A stretch of 64,000 bases of DNA. Source: Ypsolopha sequella. Taxonomy: Eukaryota > Arthropoda > Insecta > Lepidoptera > Ypsolophidae. The first letter of the stretch is position 1. Each line of letters begins with the position of its first letter. Position numbers and translations under genes: made by a program. The stretch covers positions 3,538,401 to 3,602,400 of the forward strand of contig OW204004.1 in the NCBI GenBank assembly GCA_934047225.1, written 5' to 3'. This document shows, one piece after another, positions 41,758 through 53,380 of this stretch. Under the pieces are notes generated by a model. It was not told the origin of the DNA. It saw nothing but the letters and a program-made list of their open reading frames with translations, and made no database searches.

Positions 41758-43317
41758 ACTACCTACCCGAGACCTACTTGGCGATCGCGATTGAGTGGGC
41801 GAGTTGGGATGGGACGTATATGCCTGTGTAGCATGTGCCGAACGGTACTGAGGCTCATGCGCTGAGCGCTGTCTGGGCTGCTCACGTAGAGACGGAGGCA
41901 GCAAATGAGCAGATGATCGTGTCGGAGACATGGCCCCATGACGATGCAGTGAAGTGTGGTGGTCAGACCGCCCACACTCCTTGCATGCACGTGTAGACCT
42001 GCACTCGTTCTCATAATGAGGACCCAAACAGCGTCGGCACCGGTTGCGTGCGTTCACAAAGTGCCACCGACCTTGAACCGGTTGGTTATTAAATCCTGGG
42101 CATGCGATGAGTTTGTGTCTCCTATTCCTGCAGTATGGGCATGGCATATCACCAGTAGGGGAAGAAGGTTGAGCCGAATAATCCTGTCGGCGAGTGGGTG
42201 ATGGGGATGATCGGGCCGAGTAAACTGGCGCTGTCTCAAATGCCATAAATGGTTGACGAATAGGACGGGGGGAGCGATTGTCCTGCCGAGGAGCTATGGG
42301 GTGGAACTCTTGATGAGCCTGGTAGGGCTGACGTGGAGTACCTCGAGTGGGTTGAAGCAGCTTATTGAGCTGAGCGAGCCTTTCTGACGGGCCGAGCCGT
42401 GATGAAGAAGGAGCCTCCTGTGACTCAAGGAACGATGACTCATTCTCCTTGCAGCGTGCGTGCTCTTCCAGAAACTCAATGAGGTTCTTGAGCGTGGGCA
42501 GAGTTGCACGAGATCCGTACTTCCGCTCGAAAAGAGTGCGGAGCTCGCCTTGCAGTTTTCGGACCACCATGGACACGAAAACATAGTCGGAGTCTTTCAT
42601 GGGCAGATCGAGGTTGCGGAGAGCGCTTTGCGCTGAGATAAGCGGAATTAAGAACGATGTGCGGATATCCGAGCGCATGTGGATGTGCGGAAGGTTCATT
42701 ATAATGTCCACAAATCGGTCAATGAGTACGCGACGATTGTCGTAACGCTTGGTGAGAATTTCCATGGCTATGGGATAATTCTCGTTGGTAGGGTAGAGGT
42801 GTTTCACCATATCATGTGCCTCACCCTTTAGGGCGCCTAACAAATAATGCAGCTTTACAGCATCCGAAACTGTAGCCATCTCACTGACGAGGCTCCTAAA
42901 AACGGCAATAAATGAGGGCCATTCTTCAACGTTCGAATGAAACTCCGGTATGGGTATCTTTGGTAAAACACCAACGGGTGTACCTGAGCTGAGGGGTTGC
43001 GTCTTGTCCGGAAGAGCTGATTTTTCATTTAATTTTTCAAATGCCACTAGGATAGCATCATAGTTGCTAAGTGCCGACTGAAAATTTTTTGTGTAGGTTG
43101 CCTCAGTTTCGTCGGACAAATCCTCATCGTCAAGGATCTCGTAATATACGTTCTCTAACTTAGTTTTAACGCTTTGTATGTTTGCGTAACGAGCGGTGAA
43201 ATCCGCCACAGAATAAGTTTTTCTGTCGCCTGCCTCTACCGCCGCACCGATCTCCTTTAACAGAACTATCGCCTTTACGGCCTCACGAAACATCGCGGCT
43301 TGTGATTTCGAAGGCAT
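41749..43317 (-). CDS. gag: BEL/Pao gag polyprotein
   Basis: 522 residues, first methionine at 43317, ending SRVGSQQ and TGA. The N-terminal third is acidic and helical-looking. A capsid-like region around residues 130-270 (IPIPEFHSNVEEWPSFIAVF; LLGALKGEAHDMVKHLYP) matches the DUF1759-type domain of BEL/Pao gag. Cysteine knuckles follow at about 390-460: CPYCRNRRHKLIAC (C-x2-C-x4-H-x4-C) and two further Cys/His clusters (CRRCLGPHYENEC; CKECGRSDHHTSLH), expected to bind RNA. The tail is rich in S, R, P and Q. The frame is undamaged. Pol follows in the same frame after the single stop. Confidence 0.92.
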   Translation of the reverse strand: MPSKSQAAMFREAVKAIVLLKEIGAAVEAGDRKTYSVADFTARYANIQSVKTKLENVYYEILDDEDLSDETEATYTKNFQSALSNYDAILVAFEKLNEKSALPDKTQPLSSGTPVGVLPKIPIPEFHSNVEEWPSFIAVFRSLVSEMATVSDAVKLHYLLGALKGEAHDMVKHLYPTNENYPIAMEILTKRYDNRRVLIDRFVDIIMNLPHIHMRSDIRTSFLIPLISAQSALRNLDLPMKDSDYVFVSMVVRKLQGELRTLFERKYGSRATLPTLKNLIEFLEEHARCKENESSFLESQEAPSSSRLGPSERLAQLNKLLQPTRGTPRQPYQAHQEFHPIAPRQDNRSPRPIRQPFMAFETAPVYSARSSPSPTRRQDYSAQPSSPTGDMPCPYCRNRRHKLIACPGFNNQPVQGRWHFVNARNRCRRCLGPHYENECRSTRACKECGRSDHHTSLHRHGAMSPTRSSAHLLPPSLREQPRQRSAHEPQYRSAHATQAYTSHPNSPTQSRSPSRSRVGSQQ

Positions 43318-44448
43318 CTTAATTTTGTTAAAGTAGGTGGTTGATTACTAAGACAAAATACGCAACGATTTTGAGCTGAACTATAAGAGCGGACGTACAA
43401 CCAAAATAATTAATGAGACAGATGAACAGAGATGAGACACTTGCGCGGATGAAGTAACAATGACTATGTTCAAACGGAATACGGAACTCTTAAATAAACA
43501 CGAAAGAGAAGAAAAAATTTTTTTTTTTTAAAAAACAACCTGTATATGAGCTGATACACCAACGTGGAACACCCTATATGTGTACCATTAACAATAAGAT
43601 CAGAGATGAGAAGAGAAAAAATAATTTTTTTTTTTTACTATATTTGTGCTATATATATATCCGGTTAAAAAGCAGACAATAACACGATCAAACTGTCCGG
43701 AATACTATTACTGCAACGTGAGATTACCGCAACACAAAAATATCGAAAAGGGCCGATGAACTTGTTAGACAATAACACGAAAAAAACTGACGGCAATATA
43801 TCATAACAGTATATTTACAACAACACATCAGTCGTCGAAAATTCTATTTATAGAATAAAATACCTACCTACAAGCCTCGAACGCGTAAACAAACAAAGAA
43901 TGTATTTACCTCGCAGAAATCGGATCTAAATGAGCGGACAATCCAATGATGCACTGTATACGTATGTACTCAAAATAAAACGAAATAAAACGAAATAAAA
44001 CTCGCACCACCAAAAAAAAATATCTCGCAAAATCTCGTAAAATTTGGGTTTAATAAAGAAGTATAGTGGACTGTAATCAACAATTGGGCTGAATGAATAT
44101 AATTATATTATCTGGGCTGAATAATAATAACAAACTGAGTTTATTCTGTAAAGGGGCGGGGGGGGGGCCGGTTCTATACCGATAAATGGAATTTTCTAGG
44201 CGGCGGTTCTAATTACCTACCCGCAATAGGTATTCGAGACCACAAAATATTTTTTGCCGGGAAAGGGGGTAAAATATGTAACCGGGTGAAAATGGACTGT
44301 AGTAAATCGACGGGGGCTGGTTCAAACAAAGTTACGGGCCGGCGGGGGATAGGCGGGGGGTGATATAAACCAAAAATTTTCTTGGATTGAAAATGGACTG
44401 TAACAAATCGACGGGGGCTGGTTCAGTAACGGTTCGAAGGACCAAAAA
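43318..44448 (-). other. BEL 5' leader
   Basis: 1.1 kb between the 5' LTR and gag, without ORFs. It includes A-rich and T-rich runs, a G-rich tract (44155-44172) and an imperfect direct repeat of about 42 bp (plus-strand GAAAATGGACTGTA with ATCGACGGGGGCTGGTTCA) at 44287-44330 and 44390-44432. Packaging or dimerisation signals would be expected here, but none can be named. Confidence 0.6.
44425..44444 (-). promoter_or_regulatory. Candidate primer-binding site
   Basis: Four T residues after the 5' LTR end, the minus strand reads TGGTCCTTCGAACCG. The leading TGG is what pairing with a tRNA CCA end requires. I could not assign the primer tRNA from memory. Confidence 0.5.
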
Positions 44449-44876
44449 TGTAGCCGCTGGCTACAGAAATGCAGAGATGATGAAAGAGGATGGATGGGTT
44501 GACACGAGAGAAGAAAAAATTGTGGGGAACAATGTGGGTGCGCTGACCTGGTTGGAATGTTTCTATGGGCTGGCAAATCCGCCGTGTTTCGTCTCCTCTC
44601 GTTGGGCTGATTGAGTTGGCGGTGATGAGCAGTGATGAGCTGGATGTCTTGGATCTTGGTAACGTGAACACTGCACTTTCACAATCTAAATAATGGGTCC
44701 GCAATATTATTTGTGCTGGCAGCGCGAATGTTTATACACATGTGTCGTTCTCTAGAGAGTTCGGACGAAACAGAATGAAGCCAGCGCCCGCGCGCGCCTC
44801 GACCGGGCGCGCGGCGGGGAGGGGGTGGTCGTTCGCGCGTGCGCACGCGAATCACACGTCATGCTGCGCGTGAACA
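44449..44876 (-). repeat. 5' LTR (428 bp)
   Basis: TG...CA ends, nearly identical to 37220-37646. On the minus strand its first 100 bases are strongly GC- and CpG-rich. A TATAAA (complement of 44731-44736) is a possible core promoter element; no TCAGT lies at the ideal distance. Confidence 0.95.
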
Positions 44877-44881
44877 AAATT
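44877..44881. repeat. Target-site duplication AAATT, right
   Basis: Matches 37215-37219 exactly. The inferred empty site is AAATAAATTCGTTCGCATC. Confidence 0.85.
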
Positions 44882-45179
44882 CGTTCGCATCAAACATGTT
44901 TTTGAGTTGGCAATTCTCGCCATATCTCGTGAACGCCATCTATTGAGATATTCAAAACTATTTTGTAATTAGCTGTCATAAAATCTCTTGTGCACACGTT
45001 TTTTCACATTTTGTATTTGTGGCCAAAAAAGAGCTCTGGCGCATCAAATATTTCCGATAATTTTGGTTTAAAAATCGGATCCTGACTCATGTGATAAAAT
45101 AACAGTTTTTCTATTGGAGCCTGTAATCGAGGTTTTAAAAAAAAAACATCCTTGGCATTGAGCGTGTTAAGACCTCACA

Positions 45180-45340
45180 TAACAAACATATTAAAATATT
45201 GTCAAGGCATACCACCAGGGGGTGTTAGAGGTGTGTCTGAGTTAGGACTGTTACTGGAACAGTCAACACTCGTACATACGCTTTTTACCGACGATTTTTA
45301 CGTGCTAACGTGAGCAAGTGAGCCTTATTGCTAAACAGTA
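45180..45340 (-). repeat. Degraded SINE fragment
   Basis: Shares the order GGTGTTAGAGGTGT ... ACAGTCAACACTCG ... GTGCTAACGTGAGC with the bodies of the tRNA-derived SINEs at 14281 and 23456. The tRNA-like head is missing. Shorter pieces of the same body occur at 5100-5172 and 48100-48180. Confidence 0.5.
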
Positions 45341-45344
45341 CAAT

Positions 45345-45470
45345 ACAATATTCTTTATTGTACACCAAAAAAACAGAAATAAGGTGAGGTTTTTATAATA
45401 AGTAGAAGGGTACAATTGGCGGTCTTATCACTAAAAGCGATCTCTTCCAGACAACCTTTAAGAGATGTTC
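45345..45470 (-). repeat. Retroposon 3' end, copy 3
   Basis: On the minus strand, GGTTGTCTGGAAGAGATCGC precedes a short UTR and GTACAATAAAGAATATTG. Same family as 16983-17110 and 30700-30840. Confidence 0.55.
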
Positions 45471-45849
45471 GAATCAATACCCTAAAGTGGTTTATTTTCT
45501 TACCGACAAGAAAAATGAAAAATCATTCATTCGGGGCGGGAAATTTGTTTACCCAACTTTTCCGGTAATGGTGGTCACCCCAAGATAGGCTCAAATTACC
45601 ACCGGAAGCGTTTCCTCCTTACTAGATAATAACCTGTTCAGATGTCGGAATGGTCGGTCGATAGCTGGCTTACATTAATGTTCTAGATTACTAGCATATG
45701 GTGCGTACCTACGTACGTCCCTGTGTTATTACTTTTATAGGGGCTACTTTGTCTGTAATGAAATGTATGCGATAGATAGTAAGATTTCGCTTGACTAGTT
45801 TCGCTACAGTAATATAACTTCTTTCCTCTGAGGCAAACGAGGGTTAAGC

Positions 45850-45923
45850 GTTTTTAGGGTTCCGTAGTCAACAACAAGGAACCCTTATAGTTTCACCATG
45901 TCCGTCTGTCTGTCTGTCTGTCG

Positions 45924-45970
<47 letters not shown>

Positions 45971-46575
45971 CGCGGCTTAGCTTAGAGACTATTAGTACTA
46001 GAAAGCTGTAATTTGGCATGGGTATACGTATTTATCACGCCAATAAAGTGGTACAGTAAAATTTTGAAAAATATTTTTTTAGGGTACCTCCCTTACACGT
46101 AGAGTGGGGATGATTATTTTTTTTCTCGACTATCCCCTAATGTGGGGTGTCGTTGGATAGGTAATTTAAAAATATTAGGGGTGTGACAAGATCATTTTTC
46201 GATCAAGGGTTCCGTTTGCGAAATATTAAACTTAAAAGTGTTAATTTTTGTTAAAGTCAAGTGTCCCCCCCCTGCCGGCGAAACGGTTGTATTTGGAGAC
46301 GTAAAAAAAATCACGGCAGTATTATATATAACGAAATTAAAAAGAAAACTATCACAGCTAAGTAGGCTTTACAAGTTAATGAGTACAGATAGCGCCAAAC
46401 TTTTTGTCCCCTCTAAACACGGGGCGATTCGCATCAGCAGGAACAAAATGTATGGGCCGTTCTTGGGAAGAGCAACTTCCAATCGGACTAGAAGTTTGGC
46501 GCGATCTGTATTATTATAGATAATGGTACGGAACCCTTCGTGCGCGAGTCCGACTCGCACATGACCGGTTTTTTA
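45850..46575 (+). repeat. Lepidopteran GGGTTCCGTAG dispersed repeat
   Basis: Starts TAGGGTTCCGTAGTCAACAA and closes with GCGAGTCCGACTCGCACATG then ACCGGTTTTTTAG, both hallmarks I recognise from a very common lepidopteran repeat. It includes a long TCTG run at 45897-45970. A 93-codon frame (46238-46519) inside it is a by-product. Confidence 0.65.
45897..45970 (+). repeat. (TCTG)n microsatellite
   Basis: About 17 TCTG units with one TCGG interruption, part of the surrounding dispersed repeat. Confidence 0.9.
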
Positions 46576-46722
46576 GAAAATATTTCAGGATTTTCATGTA
46601 AATAAGTATGTAAATATCATATGATTTAAGTTTAGGAAAATAAGAATTTTTCTTGTTTGTTTTATTTACTCAGATAGCTGCAACATAAGTAAGTACAGGA
46701 ATAAATAAGTAGAGCAGCTAAT

Positions 46723-46995
46723 ATACAACGTGTAACAGAAAGGTGTAACCATATTTGAAGAGCTTATTCAGTCAATGGTATAGAACAACTTTTACTATGG
46801 TACAAACCCTGTATCTCGAAAAAAAAAAAATTAACTGTTTCATAGAAAAATGCAATGCCGCTCGGCCGAAATGTATGGAAGGACAGATTTTGTTTTTGAG
46901 ATTTCAGGGTTGGCTCCATAGTAAAAGTTGTTCTATACCCTTGACTGAATAAGCTCTTCAAATATGGTTACACCTTTCTGTACACACGTTGTATA
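46723..46995. mobile_element. Repeat J, copy 3 (most complete)
   Basis: Both ends are intact: ATATACAACGTGTAACAG at the left and CACACGTTGTATAT at the right, next to TA. The arms are about 85 bp and nearly perfect. Confidence 0.8.
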
Positions 46996-47001
46996 TTACT
47001 A

Positions 47002-47158
47002 CTATTTTGAAGGCTTTAATTTTAGTTTTTAGTGCTGTCAAAACTTAAATTATTCCCATGTAATTTCACTCATGTTCCTTACATTTAAGGGCTATTTTGC
47101 AATAAAGAAAATTTTGTTTTGACATAACTAAAACTAAAATTAAGCCTTCAAAATCGCT
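47002..47158. mobile_element. Repeat S, copy 1
   Basis: Inverted ends TTTTGAAGGCTTTAATTTTA and the complement, about 155 bp. A second copy lies at 52888-53047. It starts about six bases after repeat J copy 3. Confidence 0.65.
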
Positions 47159-47299
47159 TTAATATAGACTTTAAATAAGTAGAAAAGCTTTATAAGACTA
47201 AGGAAATAATACTCGTCCTATTATAATATGAGCTAGCATAAGAACTTACAAAATAAGGCATTTCCTATCGTTTTGTTTCATTAAGGGCCTTACATTGCC

Positions 47300-47757
47300 A
47301 AATGGGTACTTTCTAAAGCCTACTCCCCGTTTATGGCCAAACCAAAAATAATGAAAAAATGTATTATGAATAATCAACTCTAAGACAACATATGCAAGCA
47401 TTTTTATTTTCCATACCACCAAAACTTCTACATGAGAAAAATTTTCAACTGAATGGTGTTTTTTGGCTTAAATTTCCTACTGCTCCCTAAGTGGCTTGGC
47501 CGATTGAATTAATTTATGCTTTGATAAATAGGATAAACTTGATAGCTATAAACGTAACATAAGATTATTCAATCGAACAATCACGTCCAAGTCAAAAGTA
47601 TAATTTTCTCCTATTTCGCCCTATCAAGGACGCAGCGAGCGTCGTAACAGCCACTATGCATTGCGTGCTGATATGAACGTTATTTCAATGTCGTTTCCGT
47701 TGATATTCGTACTGACAAATATCGAGTTGCTAATTTGGCGATGGTAATCGCCTTAAA
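47300..47757 (+). repeat. Dispersed repeat MM, copy 1
   Basis: Matches 57525-58110 in the same orientation (CTTTCTAAAGCCT, TTTATGGCCAAACCAA, ACTCTAAGACAACATATG, TCAATCGAACAATCACGTCC). It ends TTGGCGATGGTAATCGCCTTAA, again with CGCCTTAA. 3' fragments lie near 6045-6190 and 61838-61884. Confidence 0.65.
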
Positions 47758-48222
47758 AAAGTGATGCGCCTAGGTCTTGGACGAATAAACCAGGCCTAGG
47801 TATGAGATAGGCAGTACTAAAGTCAGTCTAAGTACTTAAGTAAGCGATAAGACTAGTAAATACAGAAATAAGCTAGATAACAAGTAAATAGGCATAGCAA
47901 CATGGCTTTGTGAGCGTTGCGGCGGCAGCAAGAGCTATCGTGAGGGCCGTGCTGCACAATATTACTTTAAAGATCTATTAATTAATTTATTAAATAATTA
48001 ATTCTATTAATTATTCTGAGCAATTAAGAGTAAGAGTAAGAAAATGAGTGAGTTATTAAAACAGTTTTTTTTCGTTTTCATCGTTAAAAATAGTGTGTAC
48101 GATTGCTGACTGTTTCAGTGACAGTCCACAGTCTGAAACACCTTTGATACTCCTTCGAAAATATATCCCGTGACTATATGTTACATCGCAGTGACTAATT
48201 GAAGCCATAAACTAAGTATTAC

Positions 48223-48589
48223 TACGTATAGACCGACAACTCCCATACATAAAAGCGTAGCAAATTTTTCATTTTAATTTATTTTTTTATAAACTGTCAT
48301 AGTTACTATTGATTACCAAGTAAACTTGTGGCTGTAATAGCTTTGCTTAGAAAAACTAGATGGCGCTAAGTTGGCAACACTAACAGTGAATATTTCAGCG
48401 CTATCTGTTATCGAAGTCGGAATTATTTTTATGTTACGTGACGTCGCTGTGCCACTAGCGTCACCAATCGGTCTTTTTTAGCATCGTGTTCTTTAGAGGA
48501 TTTAGCAACGCCATCTAGATTTCGTTAGAATTTCACACATTTTTTGTGGCTACAAACTGATGTATGGGAACTGCTAGTCTATACGTATG
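48223..48589. mobile_element. 367-bp inverted-repeat element
   Basis: TACGTATAGACCGACAACTC and CCCATACATA at the left are mirrored at the right as TGTATGGGAACTGCTAGTCT and ATACGTA. The arms are about 28 bp with three mismatches. Internally AGATGGCGCTAAG and CGCCATCTAG form a second inverted pair. Confidence 0.6.
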
Positions 48590-48734
48590 CTGAAGCTGAG
48601 TGACGGAACGACAAAGAGAGCACATTGGATCGTTATCCAAGTACGGCGGGTGGAATCGCAGACGCAAGGTCTGTTTATCTGTCTGAATGTTAGTTCACTT
48701 ACAACTTGAAATCCCTCAATAGTCTTGGCACGGA

Positions 48735-49163
48735 TTAAGGCGATATGAAAAAGTTTTAGCGTCCCTGTTACTCCATATGCGAAAAAAACCCTCAGTGCGA
48801 GAGGGATGGATTCGTGGAAAAGTAGCAAAAAGACAGTTTTTAATTATTTGAATTAATGAACTAAAGTAGCTATCAACATTTCGTTTAACCAGGTCCTGGA
48901 TACCGTTAAAACCCATCTAATAAAATATAATTGCAGTCCATATGTCATTCTAAATTGTCAAACCAGGAGATTTGATGTCGAAAGAGACGTCATTTCAATA
49001 AATATTTCTATCGAGCCGAATTTCTCTTATCACGTTTCGGTTTTAACAGATCCCTGGAAAAAGAATCCAAAAATAATATACTATTTTATCAAAATAATAC
49101 ATTATTTACTGAAGTAGATATGCAAGTTCTTAAAGTGTCGATTTTTTTTCCGTAGCGCCTTAA
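48735..49163 (+). mobile_element. Repeat B, copy 6 (complete, empty C site)
   Basis: TTAA at 48735-48738 and 49160-49163 flank a 421-bp unit beginning GGCGATATG and ending CGTAGCGCC. The C insertion site is intact (AACCAGGTCC near 48888), so this is the reference for the nested copies. Confidence 0.75.
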
Positions 49164-49455
49164 CTGTTAGCTAGGTATCTCCACAGAAAGTTTTATTAGT
49201 ATGTATCACTATTTATTTATTTACGAGTATTTAGTTTATTCAGGAAATTAACAGCGATATATATACTCTAAACAATATTTCAAAACTTAAACTAAGGCCA
49301 ATAACAAATTTCCCCAACTGTAAAAAATTATAATCAAAACTTAACTAATTTGTTAGTCCAAATTTACTTCAATTTACACTACTCGTATATTTAAACATTT
49401 AAAGACAATAAAGCAACTTAACTACCTAGTCGTAATCTTATAGTGTTGTGTGGAG

Positions 49456-49890
49456 TTAAGGCGCTTTTATCCCAAAATCAGTAATTTCAAAGTCAAATAG
49501 AACTTTCAAATATCGTCTAAAACTTCCAAAAAAAAATACACAATATAGTTCAAACCTTTATCTACATAGGTCTTCCACGAATGCGTTACACGATCAGATA
49601 AACTTTGCTCGATAGAAATAATTCACGAACACAGCATGTAATAAGACCTTTCAAATCATGCCATTTCCATAATTCCACTCTTTTATTAACGAAACATATC
49701 TGGTAATATTGCTCTTTAAATTTTCTAGGTCGACCACGTAACTGGGTTTTAATAAACATATCCCTTATTTTTAAACAATTTAAAAACCGATAAAAACAAC
49801 GAAAAAGTACAAAAGTTCGGTTATTTTCTTTACTACTTACACGTAAAGAAAAAGACAGAGAGTCGCTCTTCCGGGATAAGAGCGCCTTAA
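49456..49890. mobile_element. Second TTAA element with GGCGCTTTTATCCC ends
   Basis: TTAAGGCGCTTTTATCCC at 49456 and GGGATAAGAGCGCCTTAA ending at 49890 are inverted with one mismatch. The interior differs from repeat B, but it shares the TTAAGGCG terminus, so both may be moved by the same enzyme. Confidence 0.65.
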
Positions 49891-50894
49891 TGTAAGATGA
49901 GTATGTATGAGAGAGTATGTGTTTGTGTAAGTGAGGGGAAGTGAGGGGAAGACTAAAAGGAACTGAACAGCAGAGATTCTATTCCGCGCGGTCGTAGCAT
50001 GCGAAAGACTTTTCACATATACAACTCAACATTTAGCTCTCACTATCAGGGCTCAAGGGTCTCATTTGCACGAAAGTGATCCCCAGAATGGGTGGAGGTC
50101 ACCAAATGAAGGGCCTACTCACAACTCGGTCCAGGGCATAACGAGAAAACTTTTTTGATCAACGTCTGTTCATTCTCCGGTTTTTGATGGCACTAATCAT
50201 AAGTTTGATGAACTATCAGCGCTGACGTTCGTTTATTGGATAGATAAGTATAATATCTGCATGGAATATTTAGCGGGAAAATGTGGGTAGCGAAATATAG
50301 TGTCCAAGTCGCACGTATGTGAAATATTTTTTCAAGTTTGTTATATGACCGCCGCCACCGTATCTCGGATTGATAACACTTTTTGCTACGCAAAATTGGG
50401 GCTGCGCTTGCGTTTGTAAGGAACAGGAAAAAAATAATTTACGCATTTCACAAAAAGGGTCATTGAACCTTTACTGAGTTTTCATTATGAATTTTTTTTT
50501 TAATATTGTTTGGCTAGAAGACCTTAAAGCAAAGATAAAGCATTTCCTGAATTTGCCAGATAAATCTTCGACAGTAAACGAATGGTACGCGCCTCATTTT
50601 AGAATGAGCGTTTTTTCTTATGTCAAATTTAGTGTTAAGTAAGATTCCTAGATGGCACTGTCGTATTCTTTAGCAACAGAATCAAAGACAAAATTTGCAC
50701 CGATTCCAAACAAATTAAAAACCACTTTGACATTGATTGCTACGAAACACATTTTATCTATGGTGACATGGACAGCGCCATCTGGGGCAAAGCTAAGAAC
50801 TAAGAAAAAAAAACAACCAGAAAACCGCTCATTCTTAGTATCAAATTGTATGCAACCTTGTTTCACATACCTACGCGCCGTATTTCATTGCAGT
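49891..50894. other. No gene; weak inverted ends at 50586-50880
   Basis: No supported ORF. An open frame at 50652-50903 has low-complexity composition and no motif. Short inverted pieces (TACGCGCC/GGCGCGTA type and a GAATGAGCG/CGCTCATTC pair) suggest a decayed MITE. Confidence 0.35.
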
Positions 50895-51070
50895 ATAAAT
50901 TAAATATATTTATGTATGTAATGTAGGTACCTATAACAGATACACTTATTACTATATACTTATTAATGTAATATAAGTAATTAAATAATCTATGTGTATA
51001 GATATTAGTGTTATGCCATAAATAATAATATGGGGAAATATACAGACAGGGGAATAATAAATCAGTAAAT
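50895..51070 (+). repeat. Dispersed repeat Y, copy 2
   Basis: Direct copy of 18290-18470, starting near TATATTTATGTATGTAATGT. Confidence 0.6.
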
Positions 51071-52102
51071 AAGGCGCGGCGGGTCGCGTAAGATGCTGAA
51101 AAGTGTGCGATCAGCTTAAGGCGCCTCTGGGAAGAGGCGATCTATCCCGTTTCAGAGCTCCTCACATCCACATTTAGTTTTCTTTCTGCGTTTCTATACC
51201 GCAATGATATAATGTTAATTTATATCTCCTTGCGATGGATAAATCGCCAAGTGTTCAAACATAGGCATTTATTTCTATCACAGTTTGATATATATTGTTA
51301 GTTAAAATAAGTTAAAATAAAATTAACATCTTTATTTATTTTAGGAAATTATTTTCGTTTATAAGAAATAGCATTAGCATATTTTTTAAAGTCAAGCTGT
51401 TTTTAGACTAAAATTAAGTAAAATTGGTTATTTCTTTGAAACCACTAATGGTATTTGTGTTGTTCTTGCACTAAAATACAAGGAAAACGTTCCTTAGAAA
51501 AATGTAATTATTTTTCAGTCCATCCCGTCCGTTTGGAAAGTATTACTCTCCTATTTTCCGATATCCGGAGACCCAGCGACGTCGTATCGTTATGCATTGC
51601 ACGCTGACATGAACGTTATTTGTATATAGTTTCTGTCGATATTTGTACCAACAGAGGTCGATTCAAGGTCGTTGATGACTACCTGCCCCTTTAACGACAA
51701 GGGGCTACCTGGAAAGGTAAAACGAGGAATATGAAAGTGTGATACGTCACGCTTGCATCAGTCATTGTTACTCCCAACGAAAAGACACGCAGTGCGAGAG
51801 GGATGGATTCCGGAAAAAATAGCAACAGTCGATTTTCTTCCCAAATTTTATTATAAAAAAAAATTAAAATTAAATAAAGTTAATACAGGTTTTATAAACT
51901 TTATTCATATATAATATTATATGAGATTTTACTTTTTTAAGGGTCATCTTTTTTTCTCTTAATATTGGAATGACTACAAATGATTCTATTTCGATGAAAA
52001 TATGCATTCTTATTATTATATTATTATATTCATTCTTAGCAGAAGTACCTTTTTTACATGAACTCGTAGCATTGCTAAATTCCTTAAACCAGGAAAAATA
52101 CA
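51071..52102. other. No gene; fragments of U and B
   Basis: 51236-51300 (GATAAATCGCCAAGTGTT) resembles the end of element U. 51755-51855 is a diverged B core (AGTGCGAGAGGGATGGATTC). No supported ORF. Confidence 0.4.
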
Positions 52103-52240
52103 TTATTATTACATACGGCTTGAACACTCAAGTGTGATTGTTGTTAACTATATGCCAACCGATACAATTTCGGCATTATCAAGGCGAGTGTCGTTCTTAG
52201 GACGACGACGCGGCGTTCACCGTCGTTGTCCGTTAATAAT
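52103..52240. mobile_element. Repeat R, copy 1 (one end lost)
   Basis: Left end TTATTATTACATACGGCTTG and the central part (CGACGACGCGGCGTTCACCG) match 53381-53578; the centre is inverted relative to that copy and the right terminal repeat is missing. Confidence 0.6.
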
Positions 52241-52887
52241 ATTACAGGAAAAATAAATTACTGTTTTGCGGGGACTATCCTCTTGAATTTTGTCATAGCC
52301 GTGAGCAAGGCTAAGGTATTTACCAATAATACCTACATACTACATTTTCCTCACCAACACGTCGTTGACGGGGAAAACAGCAACATTAATAATAAGTAAC
52401 CTAACATACACACACGTAATACATAAAACAATAAAGTTTTGTTGAATCCACTGAACATTCCCATTGTATCAAGAACTGCAGACATGTATGTAGGTGCAAA
52501 TACGAATCTAATCTAATTTGAAATGCTGTGAGGCCGCTCCGAGATATGAAAGCACTAGGTATTTGCACTAGCGACTGCGTATTTGCTAATCTTCTTGAGT
52601 TTTGACGCGTCTCTAGTTGAACTAAAGTAGAGATTGTTTGGGGCTCAGACCAAATAAAAATTCGGGACGTTTACTCCATGTAGCGGGTGAAGCAGGCCAA
52701 AAGTGAGACAGTTTCGTGTTCGTACACGTCTTGAAACTTACACAGGCCTCACTTCAATGTTGGCACCGCTACGTCTTGACTTTTTACTCGGTTTGAGGGT
52801 TGGAGTAGCTGTAAATTGACATTATTTCTTAATGTTGCCTTAATTTCTCTTTATTTCGTTTATCTGTCATTTTAGTCCTATAGTGTA
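52241..52887. other. No gene seen
   Basis: No supported ORF, RNA gene or recognised repeat. Confidence 0.4.
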
Positions 52888-53047
52888 GCCGATTCTGAAG
52901 GCTTTAATTTTAGTTTTAGTGCTGTCAAAACTAAATTTTCATCGTTGCAAAATAGTTCATAAGTGTGAAAAACAGAAGCTAAATTACTTTAGACAAATTT
53001 AAGTCTTGACAGCACTAAAACTAAAGTTAAAGCCTTCAGAATCGGCT
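52888..53047. mobile_element. Repeat S, copy 2
   Basis: A 160-bp element with inverted ends GCCGATTCTGAAGGCTTTAA of about 40 bp (extending to AGTGCTGTCAA). Second copy at 47002-47158. Confidence 0.7.
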
Positions 53048-53380
53048 TTAATAGCTACTAAGTAAATAATATTTAATGACAACGTTCTATAGGTGACACT
53101 TAGCCACGAAAAAATCAAAATGTGACGCTAGAGTTAAAAATTATGCATAAAGTAATTCCCTCCTTACTTCATTTTGTTGGAATATATGCATTTGTTTCGA
53201 ATTTATCACAAAACAATTAAGATTATTATTAATTATTGCAGAATATGCAGAATTTTACAATCTGCTTGCAATAGGGCTCTTAAATCATCATTTGCAATCC
53301 ATTTTTTCCAACAGATGACCTAACATTACAAAATTTTATATTATAATATTATTAAAACTCGCGTGAGCTGACATAATAAA

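Larger units (their letters stand above)
37220..44876 (-). mobile_element. BEL/Pao LTR retrotransposon, nearly intact
   Basis: A 7657-bp element on the minus strand: 5' LTR 44876-44449, leader to 43318, gag 43317-41749, pol 41748-37622, 3' LTR 37646-37220. Domain order (gag, protease, RT, RNase H, integrase, C-terminal domain) and the RT and integrase motifs place it in BEL/Pao. No envelope-like ORF is present. The LTRs differ by one substitution and one single-base indel, so the insertion is recent. Two breaks are visible in the coding region: an in-frame TGA between gag and pol, possibly functional, and a single-base frameshift in the RT, which is probably inactivating. Confidence 0.95.

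Noticed and set aside
50652..50903. 83-codon plus-strand frame
   Set aside because: Composition is repetitive, with a matching antisense frame and weak inverted ends around it; no motif.
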